Shown here one piece after another: positions 11,230 through 23,700 of a stretch of 64,000 nucleotides of DNA; within the stretch, counting starts at the first letter, position 1; every line of letters starts with the position of its first letter. Origin of the DNA: Gymnogyps californianus (lineage: Eukaryota; Chordata; Aves; Accipitriformes; Cathartidae); assembly GCF_018139145.2 (NCBI RefSeq), contig NC_059481.1, forward strand, positions 2,592,368 through 2,656,367, written 5' to 3'. The notes below the pieces were generated by a model. That model did no database searches. It was not told the origin of the DNA and saw only the letters and a program-made list of their open reading frames with translations. The translations under genes were made by a program, and so were the position numbers.

Positions 11230-14200
11230 ATGAATAGTTGCACTTTATTTCAGGGCATCCCCCAGTAGCGGCAGGAATTAGTCGTTACAAACAGTAGGTC
11301 ACAAATGGAATATCAAGCAGTGACATAGTGCAGTGATCTTCACATGTTAGTGACCAGAGCAGCACTTGCGGGCAGTTCCTATGATGGTGGTTAAGGTTGT
11401 GAGTAGAAACTATCCATCTATCTCAAACACAGCTAAAAAAAGTGTTCCATTCTTTGAATTAACTCCGGCAACGTGGGGGAAGGGGGAGAGGAAGGGACCC
11501 AGACCCCTCTCTGGGTCTCTGAGTGCTCCAGAAGAGCTCACACCTGCACGTAAGATGCCTTTCGTGTGGGTGAGGCCAGTACTTCCTCAAGTAAGCCTTT
11601 GTATCTGAGGGAAAGTACAGCCAAATACCCAAATCTCCAGTGTGCTCACTTTCTGGAGATGAGAATAAAGTTTAACTGTGCCAAACACAGCCCAAAGCTG
11701 CCTGCTGTGCCCTAAACACCGCACAGGTAGGGACTGGGAATCCCTTTCCTTACGTGAGCGTTCGTACCCTCCTGTTGTGCGACGCTGCTCACTTTATTTA
11801 TCTTTTTTTTGCTTAAACGTGGGGAACCCTATCGCTGCACGGGGCCTCAGTGCTTCCTGGAGCCATGCGGCAGCGAGTACAGAGCTGATCCCAGCTGCCA
11901 TGCCTGCAAAACGACCTTTACCTGGTTCAGTGCCCTTCTGGGCACGTAACTTCAGCCAGTGGCACAGCAGCGCAGAGGCAGAAGAGGACCCTGCGATGAA
12001 GCCTGGAATATTTCTACACTGTTACTGCTCGGTGCGTACAACCTACAGTTTAATAGCCAAACCCAGAAGGGGCAAGAAAAGCCTGCAGCCTTGTTCAAGG
12101 ACAACAGAAATTGAAACAGCAAGTTCTCTTATCGAGTCTCTTGACCAAGGAAAGTGAAAATAAGGGGACTAAAGCTAACGCTGTACTACAGCAACGACAA
12201 AGGGACAGTCATCCACCTTCAGCCGCTGCTCCTCTGCCTGGCTCAAGATTAGATGAAGCTGAAACAGCCAAAGAAACAAGAAAGGCAGAGGGAAGCCTCG
12301 CATTTGTATTTTAAATAACCAACCACGTTGCCATCCCTTCCCAGTGCGGCCAAGTCAGAACCACAGCTTGTTAAATGCCACTACAGTTCTAGCTGAAACA
12401 TAGTTCACCTGAGGAATAGGTGCTTCGGCTTTGCCCTTTCCACGGGAGAGGAACCGCGCGAGGGCAGAGCTACACCCGGTCACAGCACTGACAAGTCATC
12501 GAGCCCCTCCGTGCGAGTGCTAAGGCCACTTGGCGTAAGCCAGCGGACGCGGGGTCAGTCGTCCAACCCTCAGCGGGGGGAAAGCAGGTCAGGGGAACCA
12601 GGGGTCCAGATACCGAGAGGGGCAGAGCCCTTCGTCCTGCTGAGGTAGATACGGCAAGGTGCAGGTGGTCTGGCAGGCGAAGAGACCTCGGGCGGCTGTG
12701 GGGGCGAGCCCGGCGCTCACCAGCCTCCTGTCCTACAGGCTGGGTCTTCCCCCGTCACTCCACGCTTCCAGGCAGTATTAATTGCTCCACTGCTTCTTTT
12801 CACCCAGGGAAGTCTCTTCCCTCCTCCTTTGATACACTTGGCCTTTGTTCTAAGCAGATGAAAGGGAAAGACAAGCGCCTGATCTGTAAATCCTCGCCAC
12901 TCGGAGCACAAGTGGGTCAATAGGTTTGCTAAGTGGGACTCTACCTGCTTAGCAGAGCACAGCGACAGAGCAGCTACAACAGTACGTGACCGTTTCCACA
13001 CATCCCTGCGCTTCAGCCTCAGAAGGGATCCAGCTCCCCTGGAGAAAAGGCACCGTCTGAAGCTCTCCCAGATGCCAGAACAGGGTCTGTGCAAGGTTTA
13101 GGTACCTGCAAGAGCTCTGGGGACAGGTAAGGTACCAGAAGAGCAGCAGAGCTTCAAGCACTGCCCACACTCACAGCATCGGGAGCAAGCAGGGAGCTGA
13201 GCGCCTCTTTGCGAGAACAGGGCCCCTGCCTTCCATCTGCCCGGTTTCTCTGAAGGAACAGCTCGCCCTTACAGCACCTCCTGCATCACTCCAGGTTCAG
13301 CGCTTCCCTGGGTCAGCTACCGGGCGCAAAGCCTTCAGAGAGCATGCACAGAGCCAGCACGATGGACTCCCGAAGCCAGCTAGGTGACCGTTTCTCAGCT
13401 TGTCCCTGCTCTCGGCACTGCACCAAGGCTCTATCAGGCCAACAAAATGAACGCAGGAAGAGATAACCCAACGCTTCCTGGCAGCGCACGGGAAACGAGT
13501 GCAGCACAAGAGCAGTTAGCAGAGCAACCCAGGGCAGGTCCCCTAGGGTAATTCAGACCAGAACCTCCTGCCGTACCCCTCCAGGAGGGCAGCAGCTCTC
13601 ACCACACCATCTCCTGCAGGCAAACAGGACTGTGTGAGCTGAGGACCCAAGTCCTTCCTCAGGCTGGTTCCCAGCACTTAGACACACACACACACAAGCC
13701 CACCCTATACGCAGGCTTCGAGCCCAAAGAGAATGAACGGATCCATGACCTACTTCCCAAACCACACTGAGTGTAGGAGGGATACTGGAAGCACCGGGGA
13801 ACTTACCCAAACATCACCTGCACCATACACCACGCGACAAAGTCAGAGTGACACGACCCTGCTTCACTATGCTTTCCCTGATTCAGCCACTCACTGTGCC
13901 AGAAAGAAGAAAGAAAAGAAAAGAAACAAAACCACAACTATCCTGGAAAAGTTCTTTTCCAAAACACGCCTCACTCCCATAGACCTGGGCTTCACCCACT
14001 AAGCGAACAAACAAAAAGCCAACAGAGTATATAAGCAAGTAAGGCCTAGCTGAGGACATCGGTGTTCCCAGAGCATGTGCGACCTGAGAGCTTCTGGCTC
14101 TTGACACAAGCTTTCCGAAGAGGGAACGCTCTCCTTGAGGGGCCGGAGGGTCCAGGAGGGAGAGCGAGCTACAACTGCCTTCTGGAACATAAAACAGGGG

Positions 14201-14729
14201 AGGGGGAAGTCAAAAAGAACAATGGAACGAAACCAAATCCTCCCTCCCGATACGACTGCAACAGAAGGTATTTCTACACAATCAAGGGGTGCTGTTCCCA
14301 CCAGGACGCCCTTGCTGGGTCTATCTGCCCAGAAGGACAGAAACATCTCAAATCTGCAAACCACCCGTCGCTTGTACCACCTCCACGTACATCCCCTCAT
14401 TAAACAGCCTCCCGGCCGGGCCTGGGCAGCAGCGGCCGCCTTCGCCGGGGACAGACACCATCTTCCTGCATGTTCCTTCACACAATGGCACAAGAGAATG
14501 AAAACAGCTTTGCAGGAACATTCGCTTCCTTCTTTTTTTGTTTCATTTTATGATTATTCTTTTTTTTTTTTTTTTAAATACACAATGTTTCTTCTGGAAG
14601 GAAAACTCTCCAGAACTTCACATCCTTAAGGTGTCACGAGCTTACTAGTCAGGATCCACTGGACAGCTTATTTGACAGACCTCCTCCTTCTCTCTTCTCT
14701 CCCTTCAGAGCCATGTGGCTGGATGGGCT
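11230..14729 (-). other. EDC3: EDC3 3' untranslated region (inferred)
   Basis: Sequence between the EDC3 stop and the distal AATAAA. It holds only unrelated short open frames, a (CA)n run near 13680-13697 and a T-run near 14560-14575. A 3.5-kb 3'UTR is inferred from the lack of an earlier convincing signal; a shorter form is possible. Confidence 0.45.
11244..11249 (-). other. EDC3: Probable distal EDC3 poly(A) signal
   Basis: TTTATT on the + strand is AATAAA on the - strand. It is about 3.5 kb past the EDC3 stop codon, just before the CLK3 end. A second copy at 11793-11798 could serve as an alternative. Confidence 0.5.
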
Positions 14730-17700
14730 CTAAGTGGAGTGCAGGGGGATGACGAATTTGCAGCCGAAGGGCGAGTGGTAGTTTATTCCCACTTCTTGAA
14801 AGACCTTCTGGGGAATGCCAATGTCACAGAGGTACACGCGCCCTGCCCTCTCGCCCAGGGGCAGGGGCAGGCCCAAGGCCAGCGACCACTTGGCGTCGAT
14901 GCCCTGCTCCATTTCGTTTATCGGAGGGTCTATGCTGAGGACGGGCGCCCGGTTCTGGTTGGCCCAGTCCACAACTGCTTTGTACCAAGGCTGATCTCTC
15001 AAAAAGGCATTTTCATGACAATCCAGGCAGTTGATCACTAGGTCAACAGGGGTATCTGGGAGATCTGAAAGAAACACAAACACTGTTGAGTGCTGAGGAC
15101 CAACCTGCAACCACGAACTAAGGCTCAGTGCCTTCCCTCCCTGCACTGCCAGCAGATTTTTCATTTTTGCCTCCAGCACCCACAGTCTCACTGCATACAG
15201 TCTGGCCTTACCTGTTGTTATTGCCGTCCTTCTGCAAAAGGCACCGACGCCAATACTTAAAAGCTCTTTAGCACTCTGGAGAACATTCACAGACTCTCAG
15301 GTACAAAATCTCATCAAGTGGTCAGCACTTGAGCAGCCCCAGATGCCGCCGCCGAGCTGGCTCACCAGTCCAGGCAGCCCAGGGAAGCAGTGGTGCTCTC
15401 TCTCCGTTATAAAAGGACCATTTTTTATTCCGCAAGCTGGAAAAAGGCTATTTTTCTGGGCACACACCAACTACCTGTGCTATGGAAAGGCAGCTTGTGT
15501 GCTGTACTGCTGCCTGCCCCACTGAGCTCCCTCGGTCTCACTGCACTCACCTGCTCTGTACCACATCTGCTGCATTCCTCTTACCTGACGGACCACGAAG
15601 TCCTTGGTGCAAAATCTTTTGTAATCTTTTATAACAGGCAAGTAGCTCAGCCAGCGCAGCACAGCCCCCCACCCTGCCAAAGCACAAAACGTTGTGCAGT
15701 GCCCTAATTCTCACGTTTGTTTCTCCCAAGAACTTTAAATGAACCAGATTTGAAAATACCGCTGGTGAAATGACAAACAGAAGCCAGCTCTCTCACAGAA
15801 GACGGAGCATCAGTTTATTCTAGGGCATACTAAGAGATCTGAATTTTGACAGCTGCTGGGACCAGTTCAGCAAAGCTGTCTGCTTGGTTTGAAGCAGCAG
15901 TTGGATGCTCATTTACTTGCAGTTTCGATATGCTGAACAAGGAAGGCCTTTATCCTAAGAGAACGGCTGGTCTGACTCAGATCCATACAGCAGCTCTTCC
16001 CTATTTGTTCGTACAGGAAACATCTGTACCAGCACAACTGCTCCACTGTTGAACCTCTCGAGCCTCTGCTGTCCCGCCAGCCTCCGACCAGCCACCTGCC
16101 TATGGCGGTGCCACTAGATGGTGCCACCGGACTGGGCAGGCACTGGGGAGCTGAGCGGCACGGGTCTCTGCGAGGCTCGAGGGCGGCGGAGAGCAGATCT
16201 GCTCCTCGGTCACTTACCTTTCACGCTGGACACCTGCTGGCCTTGCGTCTTGCTGAAAAGGTTCAGCTCGTTGGTGATGGATTCCAGCATCTTGACAAAG
16301 TTGGGCAGGAAAAGGATGACGTGGACGTCATGGTTGGAGAGGTGCCGTCCGCAGCTGATCCCCTGGGCCCCCTTCACGTGGGGGCCGCACAGCAGGGCTA
16401 CCGTGGGCCGCTGATGCACGTTCTTCGGATTCAGCCTAAAACGCAGACAAAAGGGGACTGTTAATAAAGCCAAGAATCTCTTGCCTTCTTCCTGCAAGAG
16501 AAAAATCAGTAAAATGCAAATTGACAGATGTTTTGCAAATCTTCCGTTGCCTCCGAAGAAGGAACCCACATCCTTTTGTAGCGCTGACACTAGAGCTGCT
16601 CCGCTTGCAGGTTCCCTTCAAGACTTCCTTGTACCCACAGCAGAGAGCACAAGGTCCCAGTCTATCCTGGTTCATCGTGAAGCCAACTTGTACTTTCAAG
16701 GCAAGGGGCATTTTCACTGCTCATGTAGCAAGCCCGAGTCCGATGCAATTTCACTTTTAGGAGGCTTTTTTTCTCTGCCCCTCTGATTTTAGGAGAAAGC
16801 TAACTATACAACCTTAAAAATATGGCGTGAGTTACCCTGTCAGCAGAGCCACAGTTAAAAAAAAAGAAGAAAAATAATTTCTACTCCCCAAGCCTCATCA
16901 ACTGCAAAATAAAGTTGATTTATTTAAATGGCCTGCAAGCCATCAAGAGTGGCTTACAGTAGGATTTTCAGCTGATAGGGTCAGTGCTCCTGGTATGTCA
17001 TCACTTACTGCTCTCAATCAAATGATCAGGTCCTGGTAAAGTACTACCAAATAAACAGATGGAGACTTAAGGCTTACCTTCCATTTCAAGACCAAATAAT
17101 TTGGAGCAGCTATCAACAACGTAAAAATACATGTGCAATTGTCTGCCCACATCAACAACTCTGGTAAGTGCAGGCACAGAGCAGACCTCTTCAAAAGAGT
17201 CAGCACATATATTCATGCGGAGAGCAGTAAGTGCACTCCAAACCTGCTAGCAAATTGGGCCCTCCAAAAGGGCAGGACATTCTCAGTTTAGGTGTAGATG
17301 CCTGAAAGCTAATTTAGCATTGCGAAAAGCTAAGCAGCACTTTGTTTTCATGAGCTGACTTTTGGTTTTATTGATATCATTAAATTGTAACACGTAAAAA
17401 CAACAAAGGAAAGGTTTACTTATTTGCAAAAAGGACTAGCTCACTAGATATTCTGCAATGGTTTCATCTGCCTTGGGCTACAGCTGTGCAAAGCTCAGTT
17501 CCCTGAAAAAGTTCCCAGGAAGTGCAGAGAAAAACCTCAGCTCTGTCTGTTTTGTCCTTGACTCAAGAGAAACTTCTGCTTCTGGGACACAGGAGCCAAA
17601 AAGAAGCCCTTAGTAAGTCATTCATCCAAGATGGTTTGTTCAGCCAGCCCTTTCCTAGAGAGACTAGAGAGGGGAAAAAAGCAGCGTGAACATGGAAACC

Positions 17701-20700
17701 TACTGTAAGTCTTCCTCCCACTTCAGGAGCCTGAGCCTCACACTTGTGTTCACGATAATTTGGAAACAGGCTGATACACGAGCTACAACACAGGTCTGCC
17801 CGGCACTGGGATGAGTTTTTTCTTTCAGAGGCAAGGAAGGCAGAGAGGTGACAGCTGCCCCCAGCTGCAGGACCACTGAGGGACTAGCGCAAGCGGCAGC
17901 AGGGCATCCACGTTACATTGGCCTCACAGGTAACCTCTCAGCCTCTTTGACCTCACCCTCACGTAGCGGAACAAGATAAGCTGAGCTCTGCTTAGAGGGG
18001 GCAAACCCACAGCAGAACGAAAGGGAACAGCTTTACCTGTTGGGTCCCCCAAGGAGGCTCAGGGCCATCTGACTGGCGCACACTCCCGTCATCTCCAGCC
18101 TCCGCTCCAGAGTCAGCCCGTGCTTCTCGGCAACCGAGAGCAGCTTTTTGTGAAGCTCGTAAGACACGCTTGGAACGACCAGCCCGGAGTCTAGGTTTCA
18201 AAGAGAGGGGAGGGAGGAAGGCAGAAACGGGTATAATCAGAGACTTTTCCAGAATGGTGCAGACTGGTAAGGTTTTATATAACAGCACTTAGAAATAATG
18301 ACAGTGAAAAGGCTTATTAGCTGTTACCAAGGGTCTGCTTAACCCCATAATCCAGGTTCCTTCCGAGACCATCAAATGAATCCAAACTAGTGCATCAGAG
18401 TCGGCTTACTCTGAGTGAAGCAGAGACAGCTAAACACAACTGCTGGGCTTGAAATAATACGTTTCCACAAAAATTCAGCAGGCAGCTGGCAATTTTAGCA
18501 ACACATGGACTGAGAAGGCCTTTTTGACTTACAGATTGAATATTAAGTTCGTTCTTAATGGTCTCCAGGCCACCAGTGCTTTAACCCACACCCATGCCCA
18601 AACACATAGAAGTGTTCCTAATCGCTGTGAAAATCAGAAGAGAAGCTGTGAACCAGATTTCCCACCAAAAAAGCTTAGATGCATTATGCTTCCTGAAATC
18701 GGTAGTGACCAGCCCCAAACTTCCAGCCCCTAACCCACACATCACAGCAAAACAAGACGTCCCACATTTACTAGGTGGGTGTCCCCACCACCTGAGCTGT
18801 GCCATGGCAGAAGGGCTGGCTTCAGACACACCAGCTGAATCATGGTACGCTGAAGCAGCAGGGGAACGATGCGGCTGAAAGAGTAAAGTCTGTAGAAAAA
18901 TACTTGTCAGACGTTTTTGACAGCCTGGTCTGCGAGCCAGGAAATACTCCAGCATGTGGATCAAGGGAAAACAAACAGGAGAGGTTTTGTTAAGTGCTGA
19001 GAACAGCGCCTGCAGTAGGCAGCAATATAATCCTTCCCGCTCGCTTCTACACCAAGCTTGCCCGGAATCAGCAGGTAAGAGAAACACAAACCTGAGTAAC
19101 TGTTCTGGCCGATTCTTTATGCTTTCCTTCCCCAAGCAGGCCAAGCTGGCACTGACTTCACAGAAATAAGCCCTGCAGTAACATCTGTAAACTCTCCTGG
19201 AAATAAATACAGAGGATTCCTTGCCACCAAAACGCAGCTCGCTCTGAGGGGAGCCACAGCAATTTTTTGGTGGTGTGTTGAACAGTGGAGGACAAGGAAA
19301 CTGAAAATAATTACTTATGGTATATGGACAGAGAAGTGCAAAATGTAAGCGACAGGTGAGGAAACCGCTGCAGCAGCCAGCCAGATATCCCTGAATATCT
19401 TCAGCCACAGAAATCAGCCTCTTTATTCTAACTTTTCTCCAAAATAATTCTGATACCCAAGCCCCTTCGCCCTGTGTTTGAGGATTCGCACCTACGTAGA
19501 ATCAGAAACACAGGCTGTTCTTCCCTTGAAACATCCTCCTGCAAGGCCTGGATGTCCTTAACTGTCTCCCAGCTAAGGTGCAGCGCAGCTTAATTCCCTC
19601 CTCATATGGCTCTGTGAATTTACTGTTAGTTCCTACCCTGGGACAGGCAGATGAGGTGCACGGGAGTCAGGCACAATGGGTCAAAAAGGCCCAGGGCTCA
19701 GACCGACGCCTGCTACAGCTCAGGCGTGACGCCAAATGTCAGGCCGAAGCGTGAGCTCGATCCTTCCATCCGCACGCTCTGCTTCTGCGGTGTTCAACAG
19801 CCAGCAGCCCTGACTCACCCTCGCACTCCCATCAGCCGCTCCGCCTCTGAACTCGGGGCGACGGCAGCCACCCGGGTGCTCATCGCAGCCCAGCGCCGAG
19901 CAGCACGGCAGGGCTTCGACCGCCTGCGCTAATGGGAAAGAGTCATGGGAACATGACACGGCCCAGTGAAAATGCTCTGCAGTGATATGAGCTCAAAGGG
20001 GAACAGCCACAGCATCCACATCCGCTCAGAGAGGAAACCTAACAGTTACTCGTGGGCTCGGGCTCTTTTGCAGACAAAAAAAACATAACAAGAACCAGTT
20101 GTAACAAGTAAATGCCATATTCAAATGAGAAAAGCAGCATTGGTTTTAATTGCGAGGAATTATTTGTACCGCCATATTTCCCCAGGGCGCCCCAGTCACA
20201 AACCACTAAGTCAAGCTACGGCGGAAACGGCAGGTTTCGTACATCTTGAGGTTTTCAGAGTCAAATTGGAGGTATTCCTGCAAGGTAACAGCAAAATGTT
20301 GTGGAGTAGATCCTGCTGAATCCTTCTGGCCCTCATTTCTGAACTCGCCGGCTAGTGCTTTGCAGATACAGAGGGCCCAAACACGTTCAAACACTTGACC
20401 TTGCATGCTAGCCGCCTATTAAGCTACCTCTGCTAATAGTCTTTCATTACATGCAGCACACATGCAAGCATGCACATTATCAAAGTCATTTCAGACTCCT
20501 GATAGCAGCCGCTGAACAGTTGGAGTCATAAGCCACTAATAATCCTAAGCCCGTCACACTAGTCACGCACCTGCCCTGTGTTCACACACCCTCTTAGCCT
20601 CCAGAGTCACGCAAGGCTCGGCTCTGCCTCCTTCCCATTCATATTTTTGCTACTTCATCAGGTCTTGTTTTTCAAGCTTGAGGGAGGACTTGGAATGAGT

Positions 20701-23700
20701 GACCTGAGGTCAGGATCTCTCCAAACACTTTGACGGGAACGCATCCTCTGCTAACCTGAAACAGGAGGCTAACAAAGTGTACTTCTGCTCCTTCTGAACT
20801 GCGGGACCACAAATCCCCTGCTTAAATTTTGCCCAAACTCCCCACACTCGAAGGGTGAAACAGTTGATCCATACTCTGTATCTACCCAATTTAGTATGGC
20901 TGTTGCCAACGTCTTCTCTGTAACCATTTACATCTTTCCCTCAACCACTTCCCCCAGATCACGAGCTTTAGTAAACCCGCATTTACCATCAGCTAGATGC
21001 AACTCAGTGCCCAGTGGGTTAACGCAAAGGGGGTTACTGGGAGGCAGCAGAGGCATGAGATGAACTTGCATTTAGCACGCCAGTGCTACACTTTGTCCTA
21101 ATTGCTCCCTCTCAGGAGCAGGCTTAAATGCCAAGAGAACTTCCCTTCTTCGCACTCACGCAAGGTCCAACCAGTCAGACTAGCTTATCAAAACCAGGCC
21201 GAGGGAGTTAAATAAACTCTGGCAGAAAGCAATCAAGGAGGCGACGTGTGAACCCACAAACAATAACACTACTGCAACAAAACTGAACTCCTGCCAACTT
21301 TAATTATGTTTGGGTTGGACAGTGCATCTTTATTGTTTGGTAATGAAGGTAATAAAATAAATTAGCTCAGGCCTTTTAATATTAAATAAATGTATTTTAC
21401 AGCTGCCTGGGAAAAAAAAAAAGGCAGATCTAGACTAAACAGTTTTGTGACATGCAGAGTATTGCTGAAGCCTGATTAAACATGAAGTATTCTCCGTTTA
21501 TGAGGCACACTCTGTCCTGGGCACTATAACTGCGAACAAGTTCTCTCCTCAAGCTTCACTGTGCAATGTTACACACACACTGCTTGGATTAAAACACCCT
21601 ATGCCAGCAGAAGGACTGAGCTAACTCTCCAGAAGTTAACAAAATAAGAGTTTTTCCCCCAAACAAGCCCAGAGCAACATTGCTGTCAGAAGCCCAAACG
21701 CCGCTGATGCTTGCAGTTGCAGGAAAAAAAAAAAAGAGAGGGTTGCTGCTAGAGTAGCTCAGTGTGTAAGCCCCATCTTTTCTCTTGACTACTTCAGCAG
21801 CGCTCTAGCTGCTAAAATAAATACAGGCAAGCTGCAGGACTGCATGAGATGGAACTAGACTTAGGATCTCCTGAAAACTGTATGTAACGCCATTAACTCT
21901 TTCCTTCAGCAATAAATAACTCCGGGCTCCAGAGCCACACAGCTCATGGTCTAAGATGCAGTTACATGAAGTGTGTATAACTCTTGTCCAGTTTAGGCAG
22001 ATGGGACGTTACTTGCTGTCTTTTGCTGGTTGTAAAGCTGGAGCCACCTGCCTGCAGACTCAGCAAAACACAGTTACTCGCCCCACAAACGTGAATGATT
22101 TTCTCCACAACCTTAAGGGCTAGATTTTTTTTTTTTAAATCATCATTATTTTTAATTAAGACAAATTCTGCGGGAGTTCTGGCTGACCTTCCAGTGTCAG
22201 CCTCTCTCAGCATTAGTGCACAATTCACTCCAGCTGAGCAAAAAACTGCCTGAGGGACAAAGAGACTTTGCCCCATGAACACTTTGTTTTCTCCTGCGGT
22301 TGGATAAAGTGAACTTAATTTGCACTCTACTCAAAGATCCCAGAAACACTTCACACATTCAATATACACAATCACTGTAAGGCAGTCATCCATAGACTGA
22401 AGAGCTAAAAGCTACAGATAGTAGAAAAGTCAGTCAAGGACATGGCACACAAAAAAAAGCCATACTGTTGGCATCATCCTCACAGAACAGACGCAGCCTT
22501 AGTTTTGTAGTCTGACCCTGGCACATCAGCTCTGCCTGCTGCACTGATTTACTTCGAAGCGCACATTTTCCTTCACTATCTCCTTACCGTGGGGGAAAAA
22601 GGCTTCTTGAAGGACAGGCTTGAAGTCTGGTTAGGGGGAGCACAGAGAAATATTGACACTTAGGCCGATTTTTTGAGCACAGTCCTGCTTTCAGTTGACA
22701 ATTTCCACAGCAGCCAAGTTTGAAAAATCCCACTTATTTTCCAGAAGAGACACTGAGATGGAAACAGCATATTTTCGACTCTTAACAGCATTAACTAGAA
22801 GAGAACCTGCTTTGGACAAAGCCTTACTAGTACATGAGGGAAAGAAATACATACCTTACCCATGTGGCATACAGCTCTCCTCTTTACTCATCTCAGTGTG
22901 CTCATAAAGACACTGTCTTGGCAGACACCACTGCTCAAAAAGCCAGGCTTCGGGTACAAGCCCACTGCATGCATCTGCACCCCCTACACTGTGTGGGAAA
23001 ACGGCAAGTTGAGGTGTTGTGGCATATGAGAATTTCAGTCCCATTTGATGCCCACAGTCCAGGCAAGGGAGATTTTAATCCAGTATAATCATCATGAACT
23101 GGAACCCACGGTATGCAAGTGGTATGTGCTAGCAGTGATTAAACAAAGTTAAGAGGAAAGGGGAGATGAACTGCAAAAAGGAACCATTTGGACAGCCTGG
23201 TATGCCTGAGATTGTATTACAGAGAGTCACTGATGATAAACTGAGATACTCCATCCTACTGCAGACTCCTCTGAGCTCCAACATACCTGCTGAACGTTGG
23301 CTTTGCAGTTACTGCTAAAAGACCTGATCCCAAAACACAGTGCTGTTCAAACACAGATCGTTTCAATGCTGATAGCCAACAGAAGGAACAGAGACAGATC
23401 TATGCCAGCTACACATTTAAATTCTCTAGCTGGACAGCTCTGGAAGTACAAAAAGACAGCTCACACCTCAATCAAGGATCAGCCTTTCCAGGGAGGCGGA
23501 TTTTTGTGGAACAGTTGCACTTCCCCTTTCAAGTGTCACGTAACAGTAAATACAGAGACAGATCAATAGCAGCCAGCCCAAAAGAGTAAGGACTAATTAT
23601 ATATTTGGGAGTGATGCATTTGTGGAGCCCCAGGGATGGACTCAGCTCAGTCGTGATCAAAGACGACCTGGTAAGCTCTATTAGCTTCAGGTTTTCATTT

